DNA of 64,000 nucleotides from Variovorax sp. Root411 (GTDB lineage: Bacteria; Pseudomonadota; Gammaproteobacteria; Burkholderiales; Burkholderiaceae_C), in assembly GCF_001425205.1 (NCBI RefSeq), contig NZ_LMDW01000001.1, positions 1,179,928-1,243,927 on the forward strand, read 5' to 3'. This document shows positions 51,398 through 60,987 of this stretch, piece by piece. Position 1 is the first letter of the stretch. Each line of letters starts with the position of its first letter. Below the pieces are notes generated by a model. The model was not told the DNA's origin. It worked only from the letters and a program-made list of their open reading frames with translations, and ran no database searches. A program made the position numbers and the translations under genes.

Positions 51398-51516
51398 TCT
51401 GAAAATCCCTTCGAAGGGCGCCTGACTGCGGCACGGGCGCTGCACAGGCGGAACGATGGCGCACGAGAGTCGCGGCACTATGATTCAATTTCAACAGCCA
51501 TTGACAAAGGTTCAGC

Positions 51517-51954
51517 ATGTTGCGTGAGAACGGCGAAGAGGATCCAGAAGACTGCCGTGCCCTGAGTGAAATCTTGGGGCGTATCGGGGATCGATGGACT
51601 ATTCTGATAGTTGGTGCATTGAATGGAGAACCAATGCGCTTCAATCAGATCCGTCGCACCATGGACGGAATTTCTCAACGGATGTTGACCCTGACACTTC
51701 GCGGACTGGAACGTGACGGCCTTGTCACGCGGACGCAGTACCCAACCAATCCGCCCTCAGTTGAGTACGCTCTGACCGCGCGAGGGAGATTGCTGCTCGT
51801 GCCGCTGACGGCTCTCGCACAGTGGGCGCAAGAACATCGTGTTGAAATTGAGTTGTCCCGACAGATCTTTGATGAGCGGTCGGAGGTGGATGTGAAGACG
51901 CCGGTTAGCTTCGCCGATCACCGGTTTCACCGCATATCGCACATCGGTAACTGA
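51517..51954 (+). CDS. HxlR-family regulator
   Basis: This 145-residue HxlR winged-helix protein has core LGRIGDRWTILIVGALNGEP and SQRMLTLTLRGLERDGLVTR. A cysteine near residue 10 (EDCRALSE) is in the usual redox position. The nearest candidate target is the DoxX gene 220 bp downstream on the same strand. Confidence 0.9.
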   Translation: MLRENGEEDPEDCRALSEILGRIGDRWTILIVGALNGEPMRFNQIRRTMDGISQRMLTLTLRGLERDGLVTRTQYPTNPPSVEYALTARGRLLLVPLTALAQWAQEHRVEIELSRQIFDERSEVDVKTPVSFADHRFHRISHIGN

Positions 51955-52172
51955 CGTTCGGGTTCGTCGAGGCGGGGAGCACATCCTGTTGAAGCTGCCA
52001 TCGAGTAGGGAGCTTCCTGACCAAGCACTCGGTATCACATGTGTGCCTTCTTGCGGATCTTCGCTCAATCTTGAGAATTGCTTTGTGCTGCGAATTGCAG
52101 CACCTATGCGTCTAGGGAGCACTCGACAGTGTGACCCTATTGGTGACGCGTCAAACTCAAGAAAGAATCCGA

Positions 52173-52610
52173 ATGTCCGAATCGAAAGCCGTTCTCCGAA
52201 CGAAATCATCTAGCCGCGCACTCAATATCACCCTTTGGGTAGCTCAACTGATCGTCGCCTTGTTCTTCGTTTGGGCGGGGGGAATGAAGCTCATGACCCC
52301 CATAAACCAGCTTGCAGCTATGTGGCCCTGGACGGGAGAACTACCAGCGGGGATTGTTCGTTTCTTGGGTGCTATCGATCTTGCGGGCGGCATCGGAGTG
52401 CTTCTGCCCGCGCTTACCCGCATCAAACCGCGTCTTACAGTTCTCGCGGCGCTCGGCCTCGTAGTTTTGCAAATTTGCGCTGTGATTTTTCATGCTTCGA
52501 GAGGCGAGTTTCCTGCATTACCGTTTAATGCGGTCCTCATTGTTTTTTGTGCCTTCGTTCTTTGGGGGCGATCGAAAAAAATCCCGTTTCAGGCCCGTAG
52601 TAGCACCTGA
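52173..52610 (+). CDS. DoxX-like membrane protein
   Basis: This 145-residue protein has four membrane helices and the DoxX pattern (LIVALFFVWAGGMKLMTP, then FLGAIDLAGGIGVLLPAL). DoxX-like proteins are linked to quinone or thiol redox processes, but most are uncharacterised. The ATG at 52173 is preferred over an in-frame GTG at 52131. The adjacent HxlR gene suggests redox-controlled expression. Confidence 0.8.
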   Translation: MSESKAVLRTKSSSRALNITLWVAQLIVALFFVWAGGMKLMTPINQLAAMWPWTGELPAGIVRFLGAIDLAGGIGVLLPALTRIKPRLTVLAALGLVVLQICAVIFHASRGEFPALPFNAVLIVFCAFVLWGRSKKIPFQARSST

Positions 52611-52897
52611 TGTCGGCTTCGCCGAGAACGGTGCCGTGTAACACCCTTGAACTGCCTGCTCAACATCACAAGCAGTAGCAGATGAATTGATTGATCGCGG
52701 CAGGGGCTGCATCAATCTCGCTCGGGTGCGTCGACTACCCCTTGTCGGGTCGCCATGATCAACCCTGCCGTACTTTGGACTACGTTGGTGGCATTGCTTC
52801 GACGGAAGAAATTGGTGAAAGGCAGCGATCTGCACCACAAGAAAACGCTTCAAACGCCACGAACGGATGGCATTCCCCTCTCTAAAGAAAGACTCCG

Positions 52898-53908
52898 GTG
52901 CTTGATCTCAATGATGTAGCGATGTTTGTGGAGGTTGCGGGTTGCGGCAGCTTCGCTGAGGCCTCACGACGTTTGCGGGTGCCGTCGGCCACTGTCAGCC
53001 GGCGCATCCAACAGTTGGAGGTGCAATTGGGCACACGGCTGATGCAGCGCTCCACGCGAAAGCTGACGCTGACGGGTGCGGGCTTGGCTTTCAAGGAGCG
53101 GTGCAGCCCTGCGGTCCTGGAGTTGATGGGGGCTGGTTTGCGGCAGGTGACCGAGAGCCAGGAGCCGAGCGGCGTGGTGCGGGTGGCGGCGCCGGCCAGC
53201 TTCTTTAAGTTCTTCAAGATGGAATGGGTCAACGCGTTCCTGGACGAGCATCCGCTGGTAAAGCTGGAGTTCGTGCTCAGCGACCGCGTGGCCGACCTGA
53301 TCGATGAGCGCATCGATATCGCGTTTCGCGGAGGACCTCTTGCCGATTCCAGCTATGTTGCGCGGAAAATATTTGCCAACTATGGCGGGCTCTTTGCCAG
53401 CCCGTCCTATCTCGCGAGGCATGGGGAACCCAATACGCTGCGGGAACTGCCGGAACATCATTGCGTGATCACGCCGCCGGACGCCGGTAACTTCGCCACT
53501 TGGCGCCTGGAGGGTCCCGATGGCGACGAGGAAGACGTCAAGGTAAAGGGGCGCTTCATCAGCAACTCCCAGGATGTGCTTCGCCAGGCCGCGTGCGCCG
53601 GGCTCGGCATTGCCGCCCTGCCGTCGATCATCGCGGTGGGCGACGTGGAATCGGGCAATCTGATCCCCGTCTTGCCGCGATACAAGCGGGCCGGACGCGG
53701 CCTGAGCGTTATCTACACGAGCCGTCAGCAACTCCCGCAAGCGGTATCAGCATTCATCGACATGGCGGTGAAGAAGCTTGGGCAGCAGGAATGGGGTGGG
53801 ACCACTTCCTGTTCATCTGAAGCGCCAAAGATCCAGGTTGGTGCAGGTCGCGCGCCAATCGTTCTGCCTCGCACGCAGTACGGATTGCGAGACTGCGTGA
53901 AAATCTGA
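52898..53908 (+). CDS. LysR-family regulator
   Basis: This 336-residue LysR protein starts with GTG at 52898 (VLDLNDVAMFVEVAGCGSFA in the standard N-terminal position). It has helix-turn-helix RRLRVPSATVSRRIQQLE and an effector domain of the AaeR/CrgA group. Its last ~40 residues (after KKLGQQEW) are not typical and may be an extension past the ancestral stop. Likely targets nearby are unclear; the DoxX gene is upstream on the same strand. Confidence 0.88.
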   Translation: MLDLNDVAMFVEVAGCGSFAEASRRLRVPSATVSRRIQQLEVQLGTRLMQRSTRKLTLTGAGLAFKERCSPAVLELMGAGLRQVTESQEPSGVVRVAAPASFFKFFKMEWVNAFLDEHPLVKLEFVLSDRVADLIDERIDIAFRGGPLADSSYVARKIFANYGGLFASPSYLARHGEPNTLRELPEHHCVITPPDAGNFATWRLEGPDGDEEDVKVKGRFISNSQDVLRQAACAGLGIAALPSIIAVGDVESGNLIPVLPRYKRAGRGLSVIYTSRQQLPQAVSAFIDMAVKKLGQQEWGGTTSCSSEAPKIQVGAGRAPIVLPRTQYGLRDCVKI

Positions 53909-54003
53909 CTCGCAGCAGTCCGATCAACTTCTATTCAAGTAGTTAGCGCAGTAGTTTGGTGTCTCGGCGCCTACGATGGCGATTCAAGTGGGTCGTTTGA
54001 GAA

Positions 54004-54849
54004 CTAAGCGTGCAGGCTTTGGGAATCACCGGCCAATGCTTGCACCCGGGCTGCGAGTTGCGTCCGATTGTCGACGTGCAGCTTGCGAAAAGCGTTGCCA
54101 AGATGAAAGCGCACAGTCGGCAGTCCCACTTCCATCTGCTTGGCGATGAGCTTGTCCGGGCAGCCCGAAAGAACCAGCGATGCGGCTTCGGCTTCGCGTC
54201 GGCTCAATGACGACTTGCGCTGCAGCAGTTCGCTCACGCCCTCGCGGATCACTGCCGTCGACGCGCCCTGCGCCTGCCAGCGCAGCCGGCCCAACGCCGC
54301 GGCGAATACAGGCTCCACCATCCGCAGCACCTCGATATCGTTTGCGTCGAAGTTGCCCCGTTCGCGGTGACGCCAGATGCGCATGTCGCCCGTGCAGTCG
54401 CCGTCGGCGAACACGTACACGTTCACACCCCAATGCATGCGGTCGCGCGAGAGGAAGTCGTTGAAAAACTCGGTGCGCGAAAGGTCCTGTTGGCAAAGGA
54501 TCTGCGTCGCCAGCGTTGGATGCCGGCGCGTCATCATCGGAACCGTGAGCGGATCGATGAAGCGGTAGTACTCGTCCCAGTTGCGCAGGTTGTCTGGCGA
54601 CATGTTGAGCGCTTTTACGCGCGCGAAGCGCTGCGCCTCACCGTCCCAAGCGAACGATACATAGGTGTCGGCGCGCATCAGGTCGAGGATGGGGAGCGCC
54701 AGATCGTTGCGCAACGCATCGGCGTCATCCGCTTCGACCAGCAGGCGCATGACGCCGGCCAATGAGCGAGTCTGGGTGGTGGAGAGATACATGGCTTCAG
54801 GGAAGCAAAGATCGTGCAAGGTTTGCGGGATTCCGATGCTAGTCGGCAT
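54004..54849 (-). CDS. LuxR-family regulator
   Basis: This 281-residue protein has an N-terminal sensor region without autoinducer-domain hallmarks and a C-terminal LuxR helix-turn-helix (SLSRREAEAASLVLSGCPDK, then VRFHLGNAFRKLHVDNRTQL). It is divergent from the amidase-ABC importer operon, with 108 bp between starts. It probably activates that operon in response to an amide or related compound (inference). Confidence 0.9.
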   Translation of the reverse strand: MPTSIGIPQTLHDLCFPEAMYLSTTQTRSLAGVMRLLVEADDADALRNDLALPILDLMRADTYVSFAWDGEAQRFARVKALNMSPDNLRNWDEYYRFIDPLTVPMMTRRHPTLATQILCQQDLSRTEFFNDFLSRDRMHWGVNVYVFADGDCTGDMRIWRHRERGNFDANDIEVLRMVEPVFAAALGRLRWQAQGASTAVIREGVSELLQRKSSLSRREAEAASLVLSGCPDKLIAKQMEVGLPTVRFHLGNAFRKLHVDNRTQLAARVQALAGDSQSLHA

Positions 54850-54957
54850 GGGTGGTTTGCCAATCGGTGCCGACCCGTAGATCCCCCTATCAATGGTGCT
54901 AGGTGTGCGTGCGCGCCGTGCTTCTTAGCATTCCGTGTCCATCGATAGAGGAAGTCC

Positions 54958-56364
54958 ATGCATATCACTGAACTTGGCGTCGCGGGCCTGCGGCGCGCAT
55001 TCCGGGCCGGGTCGCTGACCAGCACCGAACTCGCCGAGGCGCTCATCGCCCGCACCGAAGCGCAAGCCGCACTCAATGGCTATGTTGCGTTCGACGCCGA
55101 AGCCCTGCGCGCCCAGGCGCGCGATGCCGACGCGCGCATCGCGGCCGGCGAAGACCTGCCGCTGCTAGGGGTCCCGGTTGCGCTGAAGGACAACATCGAT
55201 GCTGCCGGGCTACCGTGCTCGGCCGGGACGCGGGCCCTGCTGGGCTTGCATCCGGCGCGCGATGCGGAACTGGTGCAGCGGCTGCGCGAGGCCGGTGCAT
55301 TGATCGCCGGTAAAGCGAACATGCACGAGCTGGCGCTGGGCATCACCACGCGCAACGACGTGACCGGTGCCTCGCGCAATCCGTGGAATCCGGAACGCAT
55401 TCCGGGCGGCAGCAGCGGCGGTTCCGGTGTGGTGGTGGCTGCGGGCCTGGTGCCGGCCGCCATTGGCACCGACACCGGCGGTTCGGTTCGCGTGCCGGCT
55501 GCTCTGTGCGGGCTGGTCGGGCTGCGGCCCACGGTGGGTCGGGTGTCGGGTCGCGGCATTGCGCCGATTTCACTGACGCGCGACACGGCTGGGCCTATTG
55601 CGCGCAGCGTGGAAGACTGCGCGCTGCTCGACAGGGTGCTCACCGGAAGCATACAGCCAGTGGTGGCGGCATCGTTGCAGGGTGTGCGGCTGGGTATTCC
55701 GGGGCCGGGTTTCTGGGACGATCTCGAAGCCGGCGTGCGCGACGTAGCCCAGGACGCGGTCGACCGGCTGCGTGCCGCAGGCGCGCAGTTCGTCGAGGTG
55801 CCGCTGCCGGCGCTCGCGGCTTTCAACGAGGCTGCGGGCTTTCCGATTGCGCTGTATGAGTTCGTGCGCGACATGGCCGACTACCTGCGCAGCGCGGAAC
55901 GCGGCGTCGACCTGGCCAGTCTGGTCGAGGCCGTCGGCAGCCCGGACGTGGCCGCAATCGTGCGGCCGCTGATCGGCGACGGCGCGGTACCCGCGGCGGT
56001 CTACCTTCAGGCCCTGCAGACTCGGCGTGAATTGCAGGCCGTGTACGCAGAGGCTTTCGCCGCGCACGGCATTCGTGCACTGGTGTTCCCGACCACGCCG
56101 CTGACCGCAGCCCCCATTGGTCACGATGAAACGGTGAAGCTCAACGGGCGCGACTGCCCGACCTTCCCGACCTTCATCCGCAACACCGACCCCGGCAGCA
56201 ACGCCGGCATTCCAGGCGTCACGCTGCCGGCTGGCCTCGCGGGTGGCTTGCCCGTGGGGCTGGCACTCGACGGGGCAGCGAATAGCGACCGCGGCCTGCT
56301 GTCGCTGGCCCTGGCAGTCGAAGCCGTTCTGCCGAGGGTCGCGTCCGCGCCGTGGATGCGCTGA
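54958..56364 (+). CDS. Amidase-signature hydrolase
   Basis: This 468-residue amidase-signature enzyme has the complete Ser-cisSer-Lys triad: K77 in GVPVALKDNID, S152 in PGGSSGGSGVV, and nucleophile S176 in GTDTGGSVRVPA. Such enzymes cleave amides, or allophanate and carbamoyl compounds. No signal peptide is present, so the amide is imported first. The downstream Liv/Urt-type importer is the obvious supplier. Confidence 0.92.
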   Translation: MHITELGVAGLRRAFRAGSLTSTELAEALIARTEAQAALNGYVAFDAEALRAQARDADARIAAGEDLPLLGVPVALKDNIDAAGLPCSAGTRALLGLHPARDAELVQRLREAGALIAGKANMHELALGITTRNDVTGASRNPWNPERIPGGSSGGSGVVVAAGLVPAAIGTDTGGSVRVPAALCGLVGLRPTVGRVSGRGIAPISLTRDTAGPIARSVEDCALLDRVLTGSIQPVVAASLQGVRLGIPGPGFWDDLEAGVRDVAQDAVDRLRAAGAQFVEVPLPALAAFNEAAGFPIALYEFVRDMADYLRSAERGVDLASLVEAVGSPDVAAIVRPLIGDGAVPAAVYLQALQTRRELQAVYAEAFAAHGIRALVFPTTPLTAAPIGHDETVKLNGRDCPTFPTFIRNTDPGSNAGIPGVTLPAGLAGGLPVGLALDGAANSDRGLLSLALAVEAVLPRVASAPWMR

Positions 56365-56436
56365 GCGCCGTTCGCCCTTTCTCCTTTCACCCAGTTTCCA
56401 TCAACCGATTTGCCGTCACCCAACCCAGGAGTTCAT

Positions 56437-57585
56437 ATGGACCGTCGTACCTTTATTCACGGCATCGCCGCCGCGGCAGCCGTCAGTTCCACCGGCGTGC
56501 GCGCGGCGTCGCCACTCAACGTGGCGGTCATGCTGCCCATGAGCGGCCCTGCCGGGCTGTTCGGCCCTTCCGGCAAGGCCTGCACCGAGCTGGCGGTGCA
56601 GACTATCAACGCGCGCGGCGGCATTCTCGGGCGCAACATCAACGTGCTGTTCGGCGATGCAGGGCTGCCGCCAGCGGAAGCTTCGCAGACCGCGCTCAAG
56701 CTCTGGAAGGGGCAGGGCGCGCAGGCGGTGATCGGCATGCACGATAGCGCGGTGCGCGGCGCTCTCGTGGGCCTTTTTAAGGGACAGGTGCCGTACTTCT
56801 ACACGCCGGTCTATGAAGGCGGTGAGTGCGCGCGCGGCACCTACATGAACGGCGAGACGCCGCAGCAGCAGTTGGCACCGGTCATCCCGTGGCTGGCCGC
56901 CGAACGCAAGCCAAAGAAGTGGTACATGATCGGTAACGACTACATCTGGGGCCGCAACACCAACGCAACGGCGCGCGAGTACATCCTGAAGACCGGCGCG
57001 CAGGTCGTCGGTGACGAGTACCTGCCGTTCACCGCCGACAACTTCGATTCCAGCCTTGCGCGTATCCGCGACAGCGGCGCCGATGCCGTGCTCGTGTCGC
57101 TGGTGGGCGGCGCGTCGGTCACCTTCAACAAGGCCTTCGCAAGCTTCGGCCTGGCCGACAAGGCCATCCGCCTGGGCAGCCTGATCGAGGAAAACACGCT
57201 GGCCGGCATTGGCTTGGCCAACGCGCGAAACCTGTACTCGAGCGCTGGGTATTTCGCCAACGTCGAGACGCCGGCGGCCAAGGCATTTTCCGACGCGTAC
57301 TTCAAGCGTTTCGGCGCCCAGGCGCCCGCCCTCAACGGACTGGCCGAGTCGGCCTACGAAGGTTTCCTCATGTTCGAGGCCATCGCCGCACGCGCCAAGT
57401 CGCTCGAAGTCGCGAAGATGGAGCAGGCCAGCGAAGGCGCGAGCTACAACGGCCCGCGTGGTGCGGTGACCATGCACGCTCGTCACGTCGAGCAGGACAT
57501 CTACCTTGCCGATGTGGGCGAGAAGGGCTTCCGCGTGGTCAAGACCTTCCCGCGCGTCGCTTCGGGCCAGATCTGCAAGGCGTGA
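56437..57585 (+). CDS. Tat-exported substrate-binding protein of Liv/Urt/AmiC type
   Basis: This 382-residue type I periplasmic-binding protein resembles amide- and urea-binding AmiC/UrtA proteins (NVAVMLPMSGPAGLFGPSG, later GMHDSAVRGAL). The signal peptide MDRRTFIHGIAAAAAVSS carries a twin-arginine RRTFI motif, indicating Tat export. AGGAG precedes the ATG at 56437. It delivers the amide to the permease-ATPase complex encoded next. Confidence 0.92.
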   Translation: MDRRTFIHGIAAAAAVSSTGVRAASPLNVAVMLPMSGPAGLFGPSGKACTELAVQTINARGGILGRNINVLFGDAGLPPAEASQTALKLWKGQGAQAVIGMHDSAVRGALVGLFKGQVPYFYTPVYEGGECARGTYMNGETPQQQLAPVIPWLAAERKPKKWYMIGNDYIWGRNTNATAREYILKTGAQVVGDEYLPFTADNFDSSLARIRDSGADAVLVSLVGGASVTFNKAFASFGLADKAIRLGSLIEENTLAGIGLANARNLYSSAGYFANVETPAAKAFSDAYFKRFGAQAPALNGLAESAYEGFLMFEAIAARAKSLEVAKMEQASEGASYNGPRGAVTMHARHVEQDIYLADVGEKGFRVVKTFPRVASGQICKA

Positions 57586-57592
57586 CGGCGCC

Positions 57593-58447
57593 ATGGACAC
57601 CAGTTGGCTCCTGCATGCGCTGAACCTCGCCTACGCGCTGGCGACGCTGGGCCTCACCACGCTCGGCCTGGCCGTGGTGTTCGGCCTGCTCGGCGTCATG
57701 AACATGGCGCACGGAGAATTCGTGATGCTGGGCGCCTACGCGGTCGTCACCGTGCAGTCGTGGGGCTGGCCGATCGCCACCGCCATGCCGTTAGCCATGA
57801 TCGTGTGCGGCGTGCTCGGCTATGCGGTGGAGCGCTGGCTGATTCGCCCGCTCTACGCACGGCCGTTCGACACGCTGCTCGCGACATGGGGGCTCGCGAT
57901 GGTGATGCGCAAGACCGTCGAGGCGGTGTACGGGCGCGACTACCGCAACATCGAGAGCACGCTGGGCTCGCCGGTCTCGCTCGGCGATGTCCAGTACCCC
58001 GGCTATCGGCTTGCGCTGATCGCGCTGGCTGCCGTGCTGATGGTCGCGCTTGCGCTGTGGTACCGGCGCAGCACCATGGGGTTGCGCGTGCGCGCGATGA
58101 CGGGCAACCCCGTGCTGGCGCGGGCACTGGGCATCGACACGCGCCGGTTGGCCTCGCAGACCTTCGTCATCGGCGTGGTACTGGCCGGTGCGGCCGGCGT
58201 GCTGCTGGCGCCGCTGGTGCGCATCGAGCCCGGCATCGGCGTCGACTACCTGCTCGATTCCTTCTTCGTGCTGGTGGTGGGCGGGTTGGGCACGCTCGGC
58301 GGCTTCGGCGGCGGCGTGAGCGTCATCGGCGGCACGCAGTCCGTCGTCAGCAGCATTGCGGGCCAGACCAGCGGCTACGCGGTGGTGCTGATTCTTTCGA
58401 TCCTTTTTCTCTGGTTGAAACCGAATGGACTCTTTGGACGCCGTTAA
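57593..58447 (+). CDS. LivH/UrtB-type ABC permease
   Basis: This 284-residue permease has about eight membrane helices and the LivH signature GLLGVMNMAHGEFVMLGAYA near the N-terminus and MGLRVRAMTGNPVLARALGI in the coupling region. It forms one half of the transmembrane channel. Its 3' end overlaps the fused permease-ATPase gene by 23 bp. Confidence 0.92.
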   Translation: MDTSWLLHALNLAYALATLGLTTLGLAVVFGLLGVMNMAHGEFVMLGAYAVVTVQSWGWPIATAMPLAMIVCGVLGYAVERWLIRPLYARPFDTLLATWGLAMVMRKTVEAVYGRDYRNIESTLGSPVSLGDVQYPGYRLALIALAAVLMVALALWYRRSTMGLRVRAMTGNPVLARALGIDTRRLASQTFVIGVVLAGAAGVLLAPLVRIEPGIGVDYLLDSFFVLVVGGLGTLGGFGGGVSVIGGTQSVVSSIAGQTSGYAVVLILSILFLWLKPNGLFGRR

Positions 58448-60236
58448 TGCATCACCGGCGCCCATGCCGGCCGTGAAACCCGCAGTGCGGCGCCGGCGCT
58501 TGCCCGGCACTGCCCCCTTGTTGCTCGGTGTAGCGCTGGTGGCGCTGCCGTTCGTGTCGAACGACTTCATTGCCTACCAGATCGCGCTGTTCCTCATCTA
58601 CGGCATCGCCACGCAGGGGGTGGCGCTGTGCTGGGGGCGGCTTGGCTTCCTGCCGTTGGGGCATGCATTGTTCTTCGGCCTGGGCGCCTACCTGGCCGGC
58701 GGCACGCTCAAGGCGGCGCAGCAGCAACCGGGGTGGTACGCGGCCTTGCCGCTGGCGTTGTTGCTGCCGGCGGCGCTGGCCTACCTGACGGCGCGCCTGG
58801 TGTTCGCGCGCAGTCACCGCAGCGGGCCATTTTTCTCGCTCATCACGCTGGCTATGACGATGCTCGGCTTCCTCGCGGCGCAGCAGTGGAGCGCGGTCAC
58901 GGGTGGCTTCAACGGCATGGCCGACATCCCCGAGCTGCCCGGCACCGAGCGCTACAGCACCTTCTACTGGGTGGTGGCCGCGTGCGCGCTGTGCACCACG
59001 CTGCTGCTGGGCGGCTTGCTGCGCCGGCCGCTCGGCCTGCTGTGGAGCGCGCTGGCGCAGAACGAGGAGCGCCTGCAGCTGTTCGGCTACGCCACCGACC
59101 GCATCAAGGCGGTGGCCTTCGCTCTCTCCGCGATGCTCGCCGCGCTGGCCGGCCTGTTGTTTGCCATGCACCAGGGCATCGTCACGCCGCTGACCATGGG
59201 CTTCGTGCTGTCGACCGAGTTCGTCATCTGGGCCGCGGTCGGTGGCAAGGCCAGCCCGCTCGGTGCCTTGCTGGGCGCGGTGTTCGTCGGCTATGCCTCG
59301 TCGGAGTTGCGCGATCACTTCGCCTACTGGGAGGTGCTGGTCGGCGCGATCTTCATCGTGGTGGTTCGCTTCCTGCCGCAAGGGCTGGCCGGCCTTGCCA
59401 GCCTTATGGTCCTCGGCCGGCGCGACGAGCCGCTGCAGGCCGAGCATCCCCGCATGCCGGCATCGCCGGTGCGCATGCCCGAGGGAGAGGTGAGCCTGGC
59501 CTTCGAGCAGGTCGCCTCGTCGCAGGGCGGCGTGCGCATCCTCGACGGGCTGGACTTCGACCTGCGCGGCGGCGGCCTGCGCTGTGTGATCGGCCCCAAC
59601 GGCGCGGGCAAGACCTCGGCCTTCAACGTGATGACTGGGCGGTTGCCGCTGCGCGCCGGGCGCATCCTGCTGGACGGCGAGGACATCTCGGGTGCCACCG
59701 CGTGGCGCGTGGCGCGCCGGGGCGTGGGCCGCAAGCTGCAGATTCCTTCGGTGTTCCCGGGCCTGAGCGTGAGCCAGAACCTCGACGTGGCCCTGTGGGC
59801 CGGTCGCCTGCGGCCCGCCGCCTCGTTGCGCCGCGAGGCGCTCGGTTGGGACAGCCCGCTTCGCGGCGAACTGCTCGATCTTTTTCCCGCGCTGGCGCGC
59901 CAGTTGCATGCACCGGCGGGCAGCCTGTCGCAAGGCGAGCGGCAGGCGCTCGAATTCATCATGACGATGTTGCCGCAGCCGCGCCTGGTGCTGCTCGACG
60001 AACCGTGCGCGGGCCTGTCCCCCGGAGAGACGCATCACATGATCGACGCGATCAAAATCGCCACCCACCGGCTCGGCGCGGCCGCGCTGGTCATCGAGCA
60101 CGACATCAGCGCCGTGGCGTCCATCGGCGGCGAGGTCTACGTGCTGCACCAGGGCAAGCTGCTGGCGCGCGGTCCGCTCGCGCATATCCAGGCCGACCCG
60201 GCGGTACGCGCCGTCTATGCGGGAGCACGCAAATGA
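58425..60236 (+). CDS. Fused LivM permease - LivG ATPase
   Basis: This 603-residue protein joins a LivM-type permease (about residues 25-330, with LCWGRLGFLPLGHALFFGLG and the coupling LWSALAQNEERLQLFGYATD) to a LivG-type ATPase (about 355-600). The ATPase has Walker A GPNGAGKT, signature LSQGERQ, Walker B LVLLDEP and the H-loop IEHD, so it should be active. The junction is a short Pro/Ala/Met-rich linker near 345-355. In E. coli these are separate LivM and LivG subunits. Confidence 0.93.
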   Translation: MDSLDAVNASPAPMPAVKPAVRRRRLPGTAPLLLGVALVALPFVSNDFIAYQIALFLIYGIATQGVALCWGRLGFLPLGHALFFGLGAYLAGGTLKAAQQQPGWYAALPLALLLPAALAYLTARLVFARSHRSGPFFSLITLAMTMLGFLAAQQWSAVTGGFNGMADIPELPGTERYSTFYWVVAACALCTTLLLGGLLRRPLGLLWSALAQNEERLQLFGYATDRIKAVAFALSAMLAALAGLLFAMHQGIVTPLTMGFVLSTEFVIWAAVGGKASPLGALLGAVFVGYASSELRDHFAYWEVLVGAIFIVVVRFLPQGLAGLASLMVLGRRDEPLQAEHPRMPASPVRMPEGEVSLAFEQVASSQGGVRILDGLDFDLRGGGLRCVIGPNGAGKTSAFNVMTGRLPLRAGRILLDGEDISGATAWRVARRGVGRKLQIPSVFPGLSVSQNLDVALWAGRLRPAASLRREALGWDSPLRGELLDLFPALARQLHAPAGSLSQGERQALEFIMTMLPQPRLVLLDEPCAGLSPGETHHMIDAIKIATHRLGAAALVIEHDISAVASIGGEVYVLHQGKLLARGPLAHIQADPAVRAVYAGARK

Positions 60237-60928
60237 GCGCGCGGCTGCTTGAATTCACCGACGTGGTCTGCGGCTACGGCGACACCATGGTGCTGCGAGG
60301 CCTGAGCGGTGGTGTGGCGCCGGGCCGCGTGCTCGGCGTGCTGGGACGCAACGGCGTCGGCAAGACAACGTTGATGCGTGCGCTGACTGGTTTCCTGCCA
60401 CTGCGCAGTGGCCGCGTGCTGCTCAGCGGCAGCGACCTCGCACGCGTGCCGCCGCAGGAGCGCTTGGCGGCAGGCATGGCCTATGCACCGCAGGAGGATG
60501 TGGTCTTCGGTGACCTCAGCGTCGGCGAGAACCTGTGGCTGCACCTGCGCTCACGCGACAGCACGCGCTATGCGGCCTGCCTCGAGGCGTTCCCGCGCCT
60601 GGCCGAGCGGATGCAGCAGCGCGCTGGTTCGCTCAGCGGCGGCGAGCGCAAGCTGCTGTCGTTCACGCGCACCATCGGGCTGGGCGCGGGACTGAGCATC
60701 CTCGACGAGCCGACCGAAGGCGTGCAGCCCGAGAACATCGAGCGCATGGCCGTGTTGGTGCGCGCGCGCAAGGCCTCGGGCGCTGCGTTTGTCATCGTCG
60801 AGCAGAACCTCGAGTTCCTGCTCGCCGTGGCCGACGACATCCTGGCTATCGACCACGGTGAATGCTCGCTGTCGGGCGTCGCCGCCGACTTGCCGCGCGA
60901 AACGCTGGAGCAGCACATGGTGGTTTGA
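60233..60928 (+). CDS. LivF-type ABC ATPase
   Basis: This 231-residue ATPase has Walker A GRNGVGKTT, signature LSGGERK, Walker B LSILDEPTEG and switch region IVEQN. It is the second nucleotide-binding subunit, pairing with the ATPase half of the fused protein. Its ATG overlaps the upstream stop (ATGA). It ends the importer operon. Confidence 0.94.
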   Translation: MSARLLEFTDVVCGYGDTMVLRGLSGGVAPGRVLGVLGRNGVGKTTLMRALTGFLPLRSGRVLLSGSDLARVPPQERLAAGMAYAPQEDVVFGDLSVGENLWLHLRSRDSTRYAACLEAFPRLAERMQQRAGSLSGGERKLLSFTRTIGLGAGLSILDEPTEGVQPENIERMAVLVRARKASGAAFVIVEQNLEFLLAVADDILAIDHGECSLSGVAADLPRETLEQHMVV

Positions 60929-60987
60929 CCTGAAGCCGCCGCATGTGGCCTTGTGGCACATTCCAGCCTCGCCCACCGGCAAGACCC

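Noticed and set aside
51407..51418. CCCTTCGAAGGG as a transcription terminator after the cytochrome b561 gene
   Set aside because: It is a perfect 12-bp palindrome, but it has no loop and no T-tract follows.
58452..60185. A 577-residue open frame antisense to the fused permease-ATPase
   Set aside because: It is a high-GC shadow: composition is dominated by Arg, Gln, His and Ala, no domain is recognisable, and the sense strand carries a complete ABC protein.
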